Assembly: GCF_000499845.2 (NCBI RefSeq)
Contig: NC_023749.2
Location: 40,893,459-40,957,458 of the forward strand
Direction of reading: 5' to 3'
From: Phaseolus vulgaris
Taxonomy: Eukaryota; Streptophyta; Magnoliopsida; Fabales; Fabaceae
Length of the DNA: 64,000 nt
The notes below the pieces were generated by a model that made no database searches, was not told the DNA's origin, and saw only the letters and a list, made by a program, of their open reading frames with translations. The translations under genes were made by a program, and so were the position numbers. Shown piece after piece: positions 1 to 11,827 of the stretch. How positions within the stretch are numbered: position 1 is the first letter of the stretch; each line of letters starts with the position of its first letter.

Positions 1-1017
1 CCTTGGCTCCCCGACGCTTGGCAAGCTCCAACAAGGCTAGCCTCCTATCTTTCCCCGACATTGAGTCTACATAGACGAGAAAAGGAAGGGTTAGTTGGCC
101 AAGTTATGCAAGTAAGTCAAAACACATAAAAGTATGCATGAGAAGAGGCAAGTATCCTAAGAGGTGGAAGAAGAGCTACCTATATACTTTTTCAGGGCCA
201 CCACATCGAACTCATCTTTGATGAGCCGAGCAGAGTTGTACTTGGCCCCCAGGAGCAGCCCACATAGCTCGCGCTCGTAGGGGGCCATAGCTTCGAGGTC
301 CCTGGATTTCTTGAATTCAACCCCAAGAACCCAGTAGAGGGGGTACCCCTCGAGCAGGTTTGAACTCTGTGGGGTGGCAGATATCATGTAGAACCTGCCC
401 TTCCAGTCTTTGAAGGATTGCTGGTATAGGCCCAGGAGCACCCGTCCAGCAACCCCGTTCAAGCTAACCCAGGACCTGTCCCCAGGGTTCTTCGCTTCGA
501 AGAAGTAGAGGAACACATCCACGGAGGCGTTGTGCCCGAAATAATTGCAGAGGATCTGAAATGCCCGGATGAAGGCCCAGGCATTTGGATGGAGTTTGCA
601 GGGCGCGACGTTCAACTCCATCATCAGCTCCTTTTCGAAGAAGGTGAAAGGAAGGCGCAGCTTCAACCTCTTGAAGATAGCGGAGTAGATGAAGACGAAG
701 GGCACCCTATTGGTGGCCCTATCGTCCGCGCAGATGGGCATCCCTCGAGGAGGAATGCGGATTTGGATGTTAAAGTCATTTTCTCTATCGATGGCGCAGG
801 AAGGCTCATCGGGATTGTGGCTCAGCAGGGACGTGAGGTGCCCCTGGGGCAGTAGGGTGGAGGTTTCAGCGAGCAACGCCAGGGGGGCCCAGTCGTAGAC
901 CCTGGCATTGTCGTGGTAGGAGGTAGCCACAGGCGGTGGTGGAGCTGGCGCACTTGCGGAAGGCTGTGCACCAGAAAATGGGGCAATAATACGCGCGGTT
1001 TGTTTCAAGCGAGCCAT
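1..1017 (-). CDS. Tat-element antisense accessory gene (PF04195-like), 5' portion, spliced
   Basis: Reads leftward, opposite to the element that carries it. Exon 1 runs 1017-180 from ATG (1017-1015). A proline/alanine-rich N-terminus (about residues 1-40) precedes a conserved globular block (about 90-270) with the landmarks FVFIYSAIFKRL, LHPNAWAFIRAF, WVSLNGVAGR and KGRFYM, which recur in the ORFs at 47833-48856 and about 55070-55400. I recognise this as the 'putative gypsy type transposon' domain (PF04195) of antisense ORFs in Tat-lineage LTR retrotransposons. Unspliced, the frame stops at 157. A GT donor (179-178) and AG acceptor (68-67) remove 113 nt and join the frame to an exon starting at 66 that reads off the window with a basic, coiled-coil-like start. 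Biochemical role unknown. Confidence 0.75.
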
Positions 1018-1621
1018 CGCGAGATAGCTGCAAATGGAGGAAAAACGAAAAGTCAGAATGAATGGAAGAAGAGGGAATGATGAATGTTTCGGTGAAAACA
1101 GAGAGGGGAAAGGAGAAAGAGATGCCCAGGTGAAAAGAGGAAGAAGAAGAAGCAGAAGTCAGAGCGAAAACGCGAAAAAACCCTAGCGCAGGTCGAGAGA
1201 GGGAAAATAGAGAAGATGAATGCATGATAGCGAGAAAGATAAATGCAACCGATAAAGATGACCTAAATAGACCCAGGAAGAAGAAAAACCATACCTTTAG
1301 ATGATCGCAAGAGGTTTGGAAGCAGAAAACTCGAAGAAAGATGGGTGCGCAGAGAAAGAGTTCGCAGGGAGTCTGAGAGTCGAGTGAAGAAGATGAAGGA
1401 ACAGTGAAGGAGCGCGCCAATTTGAATAAGAGAAGCGCTAGAGACACACCACGCTGGCCGTCGATGGGGCCACGTGTCGCGAGATTAAGGAAGGAAGTCC
1501 AAACGTTAAAGAAGCAGCACATGAGGTGGCACGTGATGCGGTCCCACTTGCCACGTGGACTGAGGGCACGACACTTAGTCTCTTCGCCGAGAACGAGTTC
1601 ACGACTCGAGACTGGGGGGCT
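1018..1621. other. Region between antisense gene start and 3' LTR
   Basis: In the complete Tat element the matching interval holds the antisense promoter and the polypurine tract. Here a purine-rich stretch ends at the LTR (ACTGGGGGGCT, about 1611-1621). A TATA-like CTATTTAG on the minus strand (about 1263-1270) is a weak promoter candidate for the antisense gene. No other gene is visible. Confidence 0.4.
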
Positions 1622-2816
1622 TGTGATCCGATCGGTCATCGGTAGTCGATAACGTCAGCAGCAGAGGACCACGTGGACCACTCGCAGGGTGACACGTGGA
1701 CCAGGTGACAGAGAGACCAGGGAGGCGATCGCCGAGAGCGGTGATCGGGGGTCAGTGACCAGGTGACCACCGACAGATCAGGCGGCAGAGAGGTCAGGGG
1801 ACAGATCATCCAGAATGGTGATCGGTGGTCAGCAGCCAAGTGGCCACCAACAGACCAGTTCTCAGACTAACGCCTGGGGGCAGAACGCGAGAAGCAAACA
1901 AGCACTGATCAGTCATCGGGTGCATTGTCATCGGGGTCTCGTGCTACACGCAGTTAAACTGGGACTGAGGTTCCCAGTGAGAGCGTTACGCATGGACCTC
2001 GCATGAGCACATCTCAGGGAATCATGCACGAGAGTGGCCTGAGGGAACTAGTAAACCAGTCAGTGATTGGTGATTCCCTCAACCCATTACGTGCGTGGCA
2101 CCGTGAAGGGTAAGTTGTATACGCAGAGAGCAACGTTTGGTGAGTGTGTCTAGACCAGCCACACCTGACGTTCTCCCAAGAGTATGCGATTTACCCAGAT
2201 GAGAGAAATATCCTGAGTTACTCCGCAAGGGCGTAACTTAGGCACACAAAGAGAAGCGCTAGAGCCCTTCCAATAAATGACACGTGTGTGGTTAGATGTG
2301 AGTTGCAGGCCTCCACGTGTCATCATCTGAGAGGGGTGCGGTCCAGATAAAAGTGCACTCCGTACCACTAAGGGTACAGACAAGCGCAGCCAAGCGCAGA
2401 GACGCGCGGACACGCACAGACACCCACACTCTACTGATTCTGCAGGTACACTGTCTCTGAAAAGCCTAACAGGGTTCTGACACATGCCAGAAAAGCATAA
2501 CAGAATTCTGTTAGGCCCAGAAACAGAGAGAGAGACATAAAAGAGAATCAGGGAGAGATTGAGGGGGATACGAGAAAAAAAAGAGCAAGAGTTTTTCACA
2601 TACACTGCTAGTTTTCTCATCTTTGGTGGTTCTGTGGACTAACTTGATCGTCGGAGTGCAAACGGCCGCTAGAGGCGCCGTCTGTGTGTTTTGCAGGTCA
2701 CGTTTGGAGATCCAAGAGAAGGTTCTGAGGGTGATTCTGCAGAAGACGCAGTCGCGTAGACGGGGCAGAGAGTGCTACGAAGCGATTCCTCCACGTTCGA
2801 GTTGCCGGCAGGATCA
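1622..2816 (+). repeat. 3' LTR of Tat element, 1,195 bp
   Basis: Starts TGTGATCCGATCGG directly after a G-rich polypurine tract and ends GGCAGGATCA, matching the ...GGAACA ends of the other Tat LTRs in this window. It carries the Tat LTR core CTTGATCGTCGGAGTG (2643-2658), followed by a pyrimidine tract and CAGGT (2694-2698). GC content is far above the flanking Copia remnant. Confidence 0.75.
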
Positions 2817-2821
2817 ATAAT

Positions 2822-4438
2822 ATTTGCAAAGAGGCTTGAGCCTATTCAGTACAATCTTAAATCTATTAAGCATACTCTTAACATTCCATATTAAAAAGTT
2901 TATACTAGCCAGTAAGAAAATTTAGCTTATTATTTTCACCTTTATGAAATTCCCATACGTAATTGTTATAGTGTTCCACATCATCTTTGTTCCTTTGAAA
3001 ACATGTATATTTGAGTATTCATGCTCGGATAGTGCACACATTAAAGAGTTTCTTGCTTTTGAGTTTAGAAAATGTCTTTGTTTCTGGTTGTTTGTCCACA
3101 ACCCCTTTGGAATTGGCTCATTATCTTCATATACTTGCATGTAATTTCCATTCTCAATTACATTCATTGTATGTATATGATATGATTTGAAGAACACAAT
3201 CATACATTGCTTCCAGTAATTAAAAAACTTACCCTTGAACAAGGGAGGTTTGCTTATGAATTATCCTTCATTGTCCATAGTAGTTAGGATCATTTTCTCT
3301 TGTCTTGCATATAACTAATCTTAAGAGATTAGATTTGATACCAACTGAAAAAAAAGTTATCTCTAGAAATGTAGGGCTTAAATAGAGCTAAAAGGTTGTC
3401 TCTTTAGATTTTCTCAATTCGTCCTATTAGATGCTTGAAGGGGGTTATTTAATTATTTTCCAAAAGAGTTCACAAAAATCTTTGTAAAATGTTTTATTGA
3501 TAACAAAGAGAAACAATGTGCAAGTAAAAAAGAGACAATGAACATTTTTTTATTACTGATTTACCTTTAACCCGGGTTATTTCTAGTTCTCCAATACGAC
3601 CTGCAAATAATTTCACTAAACAAATAATTGTTTATAAGTATTATTTTTTCCACTTATGGGTTACCCGAGTATATAAAGTCTCTCCAAGTTATTAGCTAAA
3701 CTCTCACTGAATTTAAGTACAAGCATACAAAGCCATCCAAGCTAAGTACACAAAGTCTCTCCAAGTTATACAACGATAAATTGTTTTTTTACAAAATTTC
3801 ACACTCAAATAAGTGGATATTACAAACACTCTTTGTCTAGAGAATAACTTCACACATGTGAAGGATATACAATATAAGCACTATTGTTACAATTCGTCTA
3901 GAAGACGATATCTCTGAAATACTAAAAGTTGTAAAAGAATGTAAAAGAATGTAATCTTGTGATTTTTCATTCATTCATTGTCAAGTTTTCATGTGCATGA
4001 CAAACTTCTATTTATAGGCATCACTAATAGATATGTTGTGATCCATTGACTATGCATTGTTCTTGGTGTCAAAGCTTTTTAGCATTGATGTTTGACTTTA
4101 GGTTGCCATTTCATTATAAATACTCATTTTTTGTGTGGAAAATGACACTTTGTTTGAACAACTATGTTGATCATACTAATCACAGTAAAATAAGCATACA
4201 TAGCTCACGGAGTAGGTTGTGCATGTTTTAAGATCTTCTTTGTAGTATGTGAGATTGTTATTTCAAATGTGTAAACAATTTTCTCAAACGTCCAATATTC
4301 CATTGGATTCGTCTACCGAGATCATTGTTATCTAACTTATAACTCTTCTTTTGCAAGTTGTATAGTATTTGATCGTATAAAATTTTTCATAAGATGTTTA
4401 AGCAAATAGTTGAAGTAACTTAAATTGATTCATACTTG
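2822..4438 (-). mobile_element. Degenerate Ty1/Copia remnant (5' LTR, PBS, gag start)
   Basis: In minus orientation this reads LTR (about 4438 down to 3346), primer-binding site and gag. The PBS reads TTGGTATCAAATC on the minus strand (about 3333-3345), a tRNA-iMet-type site, just after an LTR end ...TTTTCA. A minus-strand TATAAATA (4009-4016) lies inside the LTR. The outer LTR edge is not resolved because a gypsy element inserted at 4444. The right end of gag is cut by the Tat insertion ending at 2816. Confidence 0.6.
2922..3242 (-). pseudogene. Copia gag fragment (UBN2/DUF4219-like)
   Basis: A 106-codon open stretch resembles the N-terminal half of plant Copia gag, with the spaced motifs AIENG-like (VIENGNYM), NSKARNSLMCAL, LSEHEY and a MW.T motif (KMMWNT) typical of the UBN2 family. 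Gag would package the element RNA in cytoplasmic particles. It is truncated: no zinc knuckle and no pol follow, because the Tat 3' LTR lies immediately left. The PBS about 90 bp upstream on the minus strand fits a gag start. Confidence 0.6.
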
Positions 4439-4443
4439 ACAAA

Positions 4444-5149
4444 TGATGGAAGAGGCCCCACCACCAATCCATTGAAAGGCCACCAAAATGTCAAATTGAG
4501 GCAACCACTAGAGTTATGGTCAAAGAGGGGTCAAGAGGACGCATTCTACATGTCATAAACTCTAGCGTAGAATAGTTTTTACATTTTTGTCAAAAGTAGC
4601 ATAGTTTAATTCTTTTGTATTTTTGTTGAAACATGCAAAGTGGTACCTAAAATGCTAACCTAAGTTTAATTAGAGTTTCATACTCCTAATTAAACTTAGG
4701 TCCAGCCCACATTTAGCCTAAGTGGAGCGTAAGGTTCTAGAACTCCTAGCACGTGGAAGAATTCTAGAACCTACCTCACATGTGTTGAATTTAGGAGCCA
4801 CCTTCCCATGTGCCAACATTTGAATTTCCCTCCAATTCTCGTTTCATATTCAGCCCACTCTTGCTATATATAGAGGAGCTTGGGTCATGTAAATGCAAGA
4901 CTAATACATGAGTGAATTGTTGCCAAAATTGTGCCAATATCACTCTTTGCCCAAAACCTCCTAGGTTAGGCTCTTAATCTTCCTAAACCGTCCCTTTCCA
5001 AGTAGAGTTGGCCTCACCACTCTCAAATCCTACCTATCATGCACCTTCAAGGTTACCACCACCCATAGGAGGACCTTGTTCCATCTCCAATCCGTGAAGC
5101 TTCCGCAATCCATCAACAAATCCGAAATTATGAAGGCACAAATCCATCA
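4444..5149 (+). repeat. 5' LTR of the 4444 element
   Basis: 706 bp, TG...CA ends. A TATATATAG promoter box lies at about 4865-4873. It aligns over its full length with 9552-10257. Confidence 0.9.
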
Positions 5150-5151
5150 TT

Positions 5152-5169
5152 TGGTATCATGAGTTATGG
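5152..5169 (+). other. Primer-binding site
   Basis: TGGTATCATGAGTTATGG begins 2 bases after the 5' LTR. It resembles the tRNA-iMet site TGGTATCAGAGC with an extra T after TGGTATCA. The same variant occurs in the element at 30217. Confidence 0.7.
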
Positions 5170-6993
5170 TTCTTCAAGAGCTAAGTGTGCCTTCTTCTTT
5201 TCATTTTAATTTTTGTGTTTGATTCTGGATTCCTTGTTGTTCATCACTTCCATATTGTCTTGCTGTTTTCTAATTTTCGTTTTCAATTGGTGTGCTGTTT
5301 GGAAATTCCAATCGATGCATCTTGTTCAATTGTTCTTGAGCAATCCTTGTGCAATTTTGTGTAGGAATCCATATAGAATTGTGTTGATGTTCTGTTTTTG
5401 GTTTATTTGAGTCTTATTTGCAATTTTAATCGGTTCATATTGTGAGTCTTGAGTCATTTTAATTTCTGAATCCAATTATGTTTTGTTTATGTCATGTTTC
5501 TCCTAATTTGTCATTAATTCCATGTAGTGCTGATTTTGTTGATAATTTTGGTTTCTTGATTTGATTTGAGTCTAGATTTATAATTCTGTGTTTGTTGATC
5601 CTTTGGTGCATTTTCCTTTTTAGTTTGAGTTCATATTTGTATGTTAGATCCATACAAATTCATATACATTCACTCCATTGTGTTTTTGAAGTTCTTCAAT
5701 CTATTTTTAATTCTAGAATTAGGATTACTCTGTTTTTCAAATTCTGTGCTGGCTGTTTTTTGTTATGAAATTAAAATACGTTGAATAAAAATTATGAAAA
5801 TCTGGATCTATACAGATTGATGTATTAGAAAATCAAGAAAAAAAATAATCAGATCAAAAGACAAAACAGAGAAAAAATGATAAATCAAACAAAAAAAGTG
5901 TGCATCCTGGCGCCAAAAGAAACAGTAATTGGACAAGAATTTTGAAAAATTTATCACAATTATTTGGTGCATAATTTTGGTGTGATTCCTATGCCAAAAG
6001 TTTGCTAAGACCTTGAATTGTTTGTGGTTCAAATTTCAGAATCAAATTTCAAATAGCCAGCTCAACATAAATTTTATAAGTCACGCTTTTTGGACCTAAA
6101 ATATCCAGTAGTACTGTTTTGGTTTTTCTAATCAATTCTAGTGCCATTCTCTAGGTTCAATTTGTGTGCTACCTTTTGTTGAGTGCCTATTTTTATTGCT
6201 TGTCCAGTATTATTCAATACTCCTTCTAGTTGTGTCCTATAAATCAAATCCATTTGCTGTTGTCCTAATTTTAAATTTGAATTGTTCTTTGCTTTCATTT
6301 CTTGACCTCTAAATTGTTGGTGAACAAAATTCAAATTGGTGCTTGTTAAGTTGGAATTAACCTTGTGGTGAGTCCATCCCTACTTAGTAGGTACTGTTTT
6401 GAAGATTTTAATTGGCTAACCATAAGAGGTTAAGGCAAGGAGCTGCAGCAAATATAAATACAAACACATACACATTGTAGAACACATCAAGGAAGATCAA
6501 CCACAAGCCAAGGAGTGCATAGTTTAGGAAATCTGAATTTTATTTTGTGTAATTCAATTTCTTTGTATTTCCTTTGAGTTGTAATTACATTCAACTTTGA
6601 TTAATTAGTGGATTAATTACGTGTAGACGGTGAGTGTGTCTTCAATTGCTCCAAGTGTCTAGAAGCCTCATCTTAGGAATCGTCTAGTTTAAAGCTTTCT
6701 AGTTAGCAATCTTTAATTTGTGCTTAGTAATTGCTTTTGCTTTAAATACTTGCCTTGTATTTTTAATTGCTTTGCATAGTTTTCTTTGCATAAACTTGTG
6801 TCTTCATTCTACTTGTGACTCACGTAGTTTACTTAGAAAAAGGTATGAGACAAGTTTTGAGGAATAGTTTTTGGCAAGGAAAGACTTGGTACTTAAGAAG
6901 TCCTCGTGACTCACCTCTCTTTCCTGGAAAGCTACCTTCACTACTATCCTTATCTTTTTTGAGGTAAAATACTAAGGCCACAAGTCTTTAACC
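5170..6993 (+). other. Untranslated leader of the 4444 element
   Basis: About 1.8 kb of T-rich leader between PBS and gag with no long ORF. The part from about 6115 onward is shared with the remnant at 27935-28680, which shows that both belong to one family. Confidence 0.6.
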
Positions 6994-7866
6994 ATGTCTT
7001 CTCCATCTCGCAATTCTAGTGAAAGTGAATTGACACTTCTTAAAACCCTTTTGGAAAAAGTTGCCCAAGATGTCCAAGCACTTTCATTTAGACAATTGCA
7101 TCATGAAGCCCAACTTAAAGAGAGGGATGCTCAATTTGCTCTAATACGAGATGATTTGAAAGTGGTTAAAGATGAATTCACAAAATCCAAAAAGAGTTCA
7201 CATCCATCTATCTCTAGGGGTATTGAATCATATGGGGAACAAAGCCTTAGGATCAACGAATACTATCAACCATCTCCTAGGAAAGTTAGAAAGGAAAGAA
7301 AAGAAAACCCAAAGGAGGTTAGGGTGGAGCTACCTCATTTCTATGGAAAAGAAAATTTTGAAACATATCTAGATTGGGAAATGAAGGTAGAACAATTGTT
7401 TGGTTGCGATAGAGTAAGTGAGGAAAGAAAGGTACCCTTAGCCACCTTAAGTTTTCAATGAAATGCTATGTATTGGTGGTCTACCCTTGAGAGAGAAAGG
7501 CGCCTTCATAAGGACCCTCCCATTACATATTGGAATGACCTTAGGGGAGCCTTAAGACGCCACCATCTTCCTTCCTATTATAATAGGGAGTTAATGAACA
7601 AGCTCCAAAGACTCCAACAAAAAAATCTAAGTGTAGAAGAATATTGGCAAAAGATGGTGTTATATATAAAAAGGGCAGGGATTAACAAAGCAAACCAAAC
7701 CACCATATCTAGGTTTTTAAGTGGTCTCAAACTTGAGATAAGAAACAAAGTTGAACTTTTACCTTATAGAGATTTAAATGACTTGATTCAACTTAGCATT
7801 AAAGTTGAAAAACAAATTGAGAAAACAATCAAGTCAAAAACAAAGTTCATACTTTGTATCTTATGA
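6994..7866 (+). pseudogene. Gypsy gag, interrupted by an in-frame stop
   Basis: ATG at 6994 opens a gag with an N-terminal coiled-coil stretch (about residues 8-65), a basic linker and the retrotransposon gag domain (YLDWEMKVEQLF, MYWWSTLERE, WNDLRGALRRHHLP, LSVEEYW). A TGA at 7459-7461 splits it; the reading frame resumes without a shift and ends at 7866. A decayed CCHC knuckle follows at about 7972-8020 in another frame (C..YLG..Q..SHC). Gag would form the virus-like particle core. The remnant ORF at 28976-29365 is a relative. Confidence 0.8.
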
Positions 7867-8029
7867 AAGGGATGAGTTCCAAAGAGGGGAAGAACATATA
7901 AAAGAAACATCTCTAGAACTTTCCCAAAACCTATCCGAGCATATCTGACACACTCACACTAGAATAATTCAATGTTTAGAATATCTTGGTAAGAGTCAAT
8001 TAGCATCTCATTGTTCCAATGAAAGATCT

Positions 8030-9385
8030 ATGATCTTAAGGAACAACGCTAACAATATTAGCCAAGAAAAAGAAACTAGTGAGAGTGAAGAAAATGAGAA
8101 AAAGAAGAAGAAAGAAATAGAAAAGTCAAGTGAGGGGTTGTTTGAAAAAGAAGAAGAGGGATCTACAAAGAAAGAGGAATATCTTACAATACCCCTTACA
8201 AGCATAGTAAAAATAGAATTTTTAAAGAGGGATTACATAAGTAAATATGTAGTAGTTTATGATTACCTAAGCCACCTTAGGGAAGTTTTCTTAGTGTTTA
8301 AGGCTAATAGTTTGTTTGCTAATAATGATAAATGTACTTTCTATGTTGATAGTATAGTGTCTTTGGGTTGTATAGCTAATGAAAATGGGGTACATGTTGA
8401 CCCCGAGAAAATCAAAGCCATCCAAGAATGGCCGACACAACAAAATGTAGGAGATGTTAGGAGTTTTCATGGTCTAGCAAGTTATCATAGGAGAATTGAT
8501 CCTAACTTCTTAAGTCTAACTTCACCACTCAATGAGTTAGTGAAGAAAGACACTCCATTTTGTTGGATGGAGAAGCATGAGCCAGCCTTTCAAAGGTTGA
8601 AAGCTCAACTCACCAATGCACCCATTCTAGCTTTACCAAACTTTGAAAAAACTTTTGAGCTAGAGTGTGATGCATTGGGAGTAGGAATAGGTGTTGGGTT
8701 GTTGCAAGGTGGGCACCCAATTGCATATTTTATTGAAAAACTTCATGGTGTAACCCTCAACTACCCCATCTATAACAAAGAGCTCTATACACTTGTGAGG
8801 GTCTTGCATGAGCTTTTAAAATCTTTAAAGAGTCAACACAAGTTTAAAATACATGTAAAGTGGATGGGATTTCTTAAGCAAATTCCATATGTTGTCAAAC
8901 ACAAGAAGGAAAATACAAATATTGTGGTGGATACTCTATCAAGGAAACATGCCCTATTTTTAAAACTTGGAGCCCAAATTCTTGGATTTGATAACATATC
9001 TAAATTTTATCAAGATTTTGCACCCACATTTGCTAAATACCAACATAGAGCACATGGAGGGTTTTATGTTTATGAGGGGTACTTATTTAAAGAAGAAAAA
9101 CTTTGCATACCCCAAATAACATATAGAAAACTCCGTGTAAATGAGTCACATAAAGGAGGATTCATAAGTCATTTTGCAGTTGATAACATTCTTGAGCTTT
9201 TGAAAGAAAAGAAAATTATGAACTCCTCCCTAAAGAAATCTTGTAAAAAGTTGCCAAAAATAATAGAAAAACAAGAGGAAAGGCAACTTAATAGAATTGA
9301 TTTTTATACAATTGCTCAAACTAACACATTTGCTTTGTTTGATGATTCCCATAGATGGACGTTTGATCCGGGAGAACGAGCATAG
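8030..9385 (+). pseudogene. Gypsy pol remnant: RT 3' part, RNase H, truncated integrase zinc region
   Basis: A 451-codon open frame. After an acidic/lysine-rich stretch (spacer between knuckle and pol) it enters RT just where the YxDD box should be: VVVYDYLSHL, so the catalytic aspartates are deleted. RT connection motifs remain ([29 protein letters not shown]), then RNase H (ELECDALGVGIGV, HPIAYFIEKLHG) with an internal deletion in its second half, then the pre-integrase region (LCIPQITYRKL). Protease, the front of RT and the integrase DDE core are absent. The long open frame despite these losses is notable but the protein cannot be functional polymerase. Confidence 0.8.
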
Positions 9386-9539
9386 TTGTCAAAGCAAGAG
9401 GCTGCTATCCGAGATCGACCCTGCGGATATGAGGATAGATTTTCTCAAGAAGGAGGAAATGATGGACACCATCCAGCCACATACATCCCCTTACTAATGA
9501 CGAGGACAAAGCCTTGGATTCGAGGACAAATCCTTTTCA

Positions 9540-9551
9540 AGAGAGAGGGGA
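9540..9551 (+). other. Polypurine tract of the 4444 element
   Basis: AGAGAGAGGGGA, all purine, abuts the 3' LTR start at 9552, the expected place for plus-strand priming. Confidence 0.7.
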
Positions 9552-10257
9552 TGATGGAAGAGGCCCCAACACCAATCCATTGAAAGGCCACCAAAATGTC
9601 AAATTGAGGCAACCACTAGAGTTATGGTCAAAGAGGGGTCAAGAGGACGCATTCTACATGTCATAAACTCTAGTGTAGAATAGTTTTTACATTTTTGTCA
9701 AAAGTAGCATAGTTTAATTCTTTTGTATTTTTGTTGAAACATGCAAAGTGGTACCTAAAATGCTAACCTAAGTTTAATTAGAGTTTCCTACTTCTAATTA
9801 AACTTAGGTCCAGCCCACATTTAGCCTAAGTGGAGTGTAAGGTTCTAGAACTCCTAACACATAGAAGAATTCTAGAACCTACCTCACATGTGTTGAATTT
9901 AGGAGCCACCTTCCCATGTGCCAACATTTGAATTTCCCTTCAATTCTCTTTTCATATTCAGCCCCCTCTTGCTATATATAGAGGAGTTTGGGTCATGTAA
10001 ATGCAAGATTAATACATGAGTGAATTGTTGCCAAAATTGTGCCAATATCACTCTTTGCCCAAAACCTCCTAGGTTAGGCTCTTAATCTTCCTAAACCGTC
10101 CCTTTCCAAGTAGAGTTGGCCTCACCACTCTCAAATCCTACCTATCATGCACCTTCAAGGTCACCACCACTCTTAGGAGGACCTTGTTTCATCTCCAATC
10201 CGTGAAGCTTCCGCAATCCATCAACAAATCTGAAATTATGAAGGCACAAATCCATCA
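9552..10257 (+). repeat. 3' LTR of the 4444 element
   Basis: 706 bp, same ends and TATA as the 5' copy, followed by the target duplication ACAAA (10258-10262). Confidence 0.9.
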
Positions 10258-10408
10258 ACAAACTTGTTAGATAAATGAATATTTCATATAATTTGTTATC
10301 ATCAAAATCTTAGATGACTTGTTGGCAAACATGTAGATTTGCATCTAGTTATTTATGGCTTAACATTTTGTGTATTAGTGTTTGTATTAATGGGAGAGAA
10401 AAACATTG

Positions 10409-11300
10409 TCTGATGTGAGTTGATTTTAGATTGCACATTTTAAAGGTTTTACTTTTGTTATGATTTTGGGATTTTAGCAATATAAGGTGAGAAACCTAAG
10501 AAGATTCCCACTGGACACGTACTTAATCAAGTGGTTAAGTGTGAAGGTTCACTTCACAAGGGCAAAGAGAAAAACACAATATATGGTGTGGATGATGCAA
10601 AAAGGGGCGAAATTAAGATAACAAATCAAAGAGAACCAACAAATGAAAGACAAACATGGGAAGAACAATAAAGAACATGAAGGGAATGAAAGCCCAAAAG
10701 GAAATTAAAAAAAGGAAGAGATGAAAAGACTTATGGAGGATAAGGGGATTCACGCCACTTGGAGCATATGAACTTCAAGATGAGTGGTGCAAGAGCTGCC
10801 GCTTGAGATGTCACTGACTCAAGATAAGACCCGAAGTTGCCACTTAGGATACTACCCACCCAAGATATGACCCATATAACACAGAGTACTCAGACTCACA
10901 AATTCACTCAAGCAAAGTTTCTTTACTTCAATTTTCAACTTGTGAATACATGGAGGAAGACACCCTTTATATAGGAAGGAGTGACTTAGATGGCAAGATG
11001 AGTGACGGGTAGAAAAGGAAGGGGAGAGGGGTTGCCTAGGGTGTTGACCATGGTTAAAACCATCCCTTAGGCATAACTTCTAGAAGCTAGGGCTACATTC
11101 TAACCTTAATGGACTAGACACAAGCTAAAATGATAAATACACCCCCTATTATGTTAAATGAACCTACTCTAGCCTATTTTACTATTTGGATCCCCAAAGT
11201 GAGCTTAAATTATTTATATAACTTCTCTTGGTGGAAAGACAAGAAGGAAGAACTTCTTATATTCTAGTTTATATCTGGTTCTTCTTTTGTTGATGCTCTC
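10409..11300 (+). repeat. LTR-like repeat (right edge unresolved)
   Basis: Starts TGATGTGAGTTGATTTTAG and shares about 180 bp with the insertion at 28677-28892. A TTTATATAGG box at about 10967-10976 looks like an LTR promoter. I could not find a target duplication, so the right edge is approximate and this may be a solo LTR or a truncated element. Confidence 0.45.
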
Positions 11301-11795
11301 TCGAGGTTTGGTGGGGTCTGGCTTTGTATACTAAGATGACTGATCTTTTTGTGAAGTGCTTGATGTGTCATTAGTCATTTATGGTTGTTGTGGTTTGAAT
11401 TATTGTCATACTTTTAACTTTGTGAAGTAACACACTCGTAAGGAAGTCTTTACTAGATATCCTCTTTGCAATAGTTAATTCTTATGTTTCGTCCTTGTTT
11501 ATCTCAAGCCAAAATTGGTGGTAAATAATACTTGTAGTTCTTAGTATAAAAAGCATATTAAGTAGGGATAGTAATGAGCGACTTTTTTATTCGTATTTGT
11601 CAAAGAGTGGTGTAACATCTCTACTTTTAAAATTTATTTGAATCCCACTTCAAAAATAAGAGTTAGAAAACCTTATGCTTTAACTCCTATGATTAAATTT
11701 ATATTTTAAAAATATATTATATTTTATTTAGATAAAGTTTGAATATTGGAAAACAAATTAAGTAACTTTTAAAAAACATTGATTAAGTAAAATGG

Positions 11796-11827
11796 AAATA
11801 ATAATAATAATAATAATAAAATAATAA
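11796..11827. repeat. AAT-type microsatellite
   Basis: About ten ATA/AAT triplets in a row with one interruption, followed by AAG-rich sequence. Confidence 0.8.

Larger units (their letters stand above)
1..2816 (+). mobile_element. 3' end of a Tat-lineage LTR retrotransposon (pol off-window to the left)
   Basis: The antisense accessory gene, a purine-rich tract (about 1611-1621) and an LTR follow in the order seen in the complete element at 38948-49993. The gag-pol part would lie left of position 1. The insertion interrupts a Copia gag remnant, which resumes at about 2822. The candidate target duplication on the right is ATAAT (2817-2821); its partner is outside the window. Confidence 0.75.
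4444..10257 (+). mobile_element. Defective Ty3/gypsy element, 5,814 bp, TSD ACAAA
   Basis: Two 706 bp LTRs begin TGATGGAAGAGG and end ATCCATCA. The 5 bp target duplication ACAAA is at 4439-4443 and 10258-10262. By eye the LTRs differ at roughly 17 sites (about 2-3%), so the insertion is older than the elements at 30217 and 38948. The interior keeps gag with a stop, a decayed zinc knuckle and the back half of RT/RNase H; protease, the RT active site and the integrase core are missing. It cannot be autonomous. A solo LTR of the same family lies at 55590-56314 and a gag-only remnant at 27900-29482. Confidence 0.9.

Noticed and set aside
866..1639. Large minus-strand ORF overlapping the start of the antisense gene
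   Set aside because: Ser/Phe-rich shadow of a GA-rich stretch; the ORF with PF04195-like motifs starts at 1017 in another frame.
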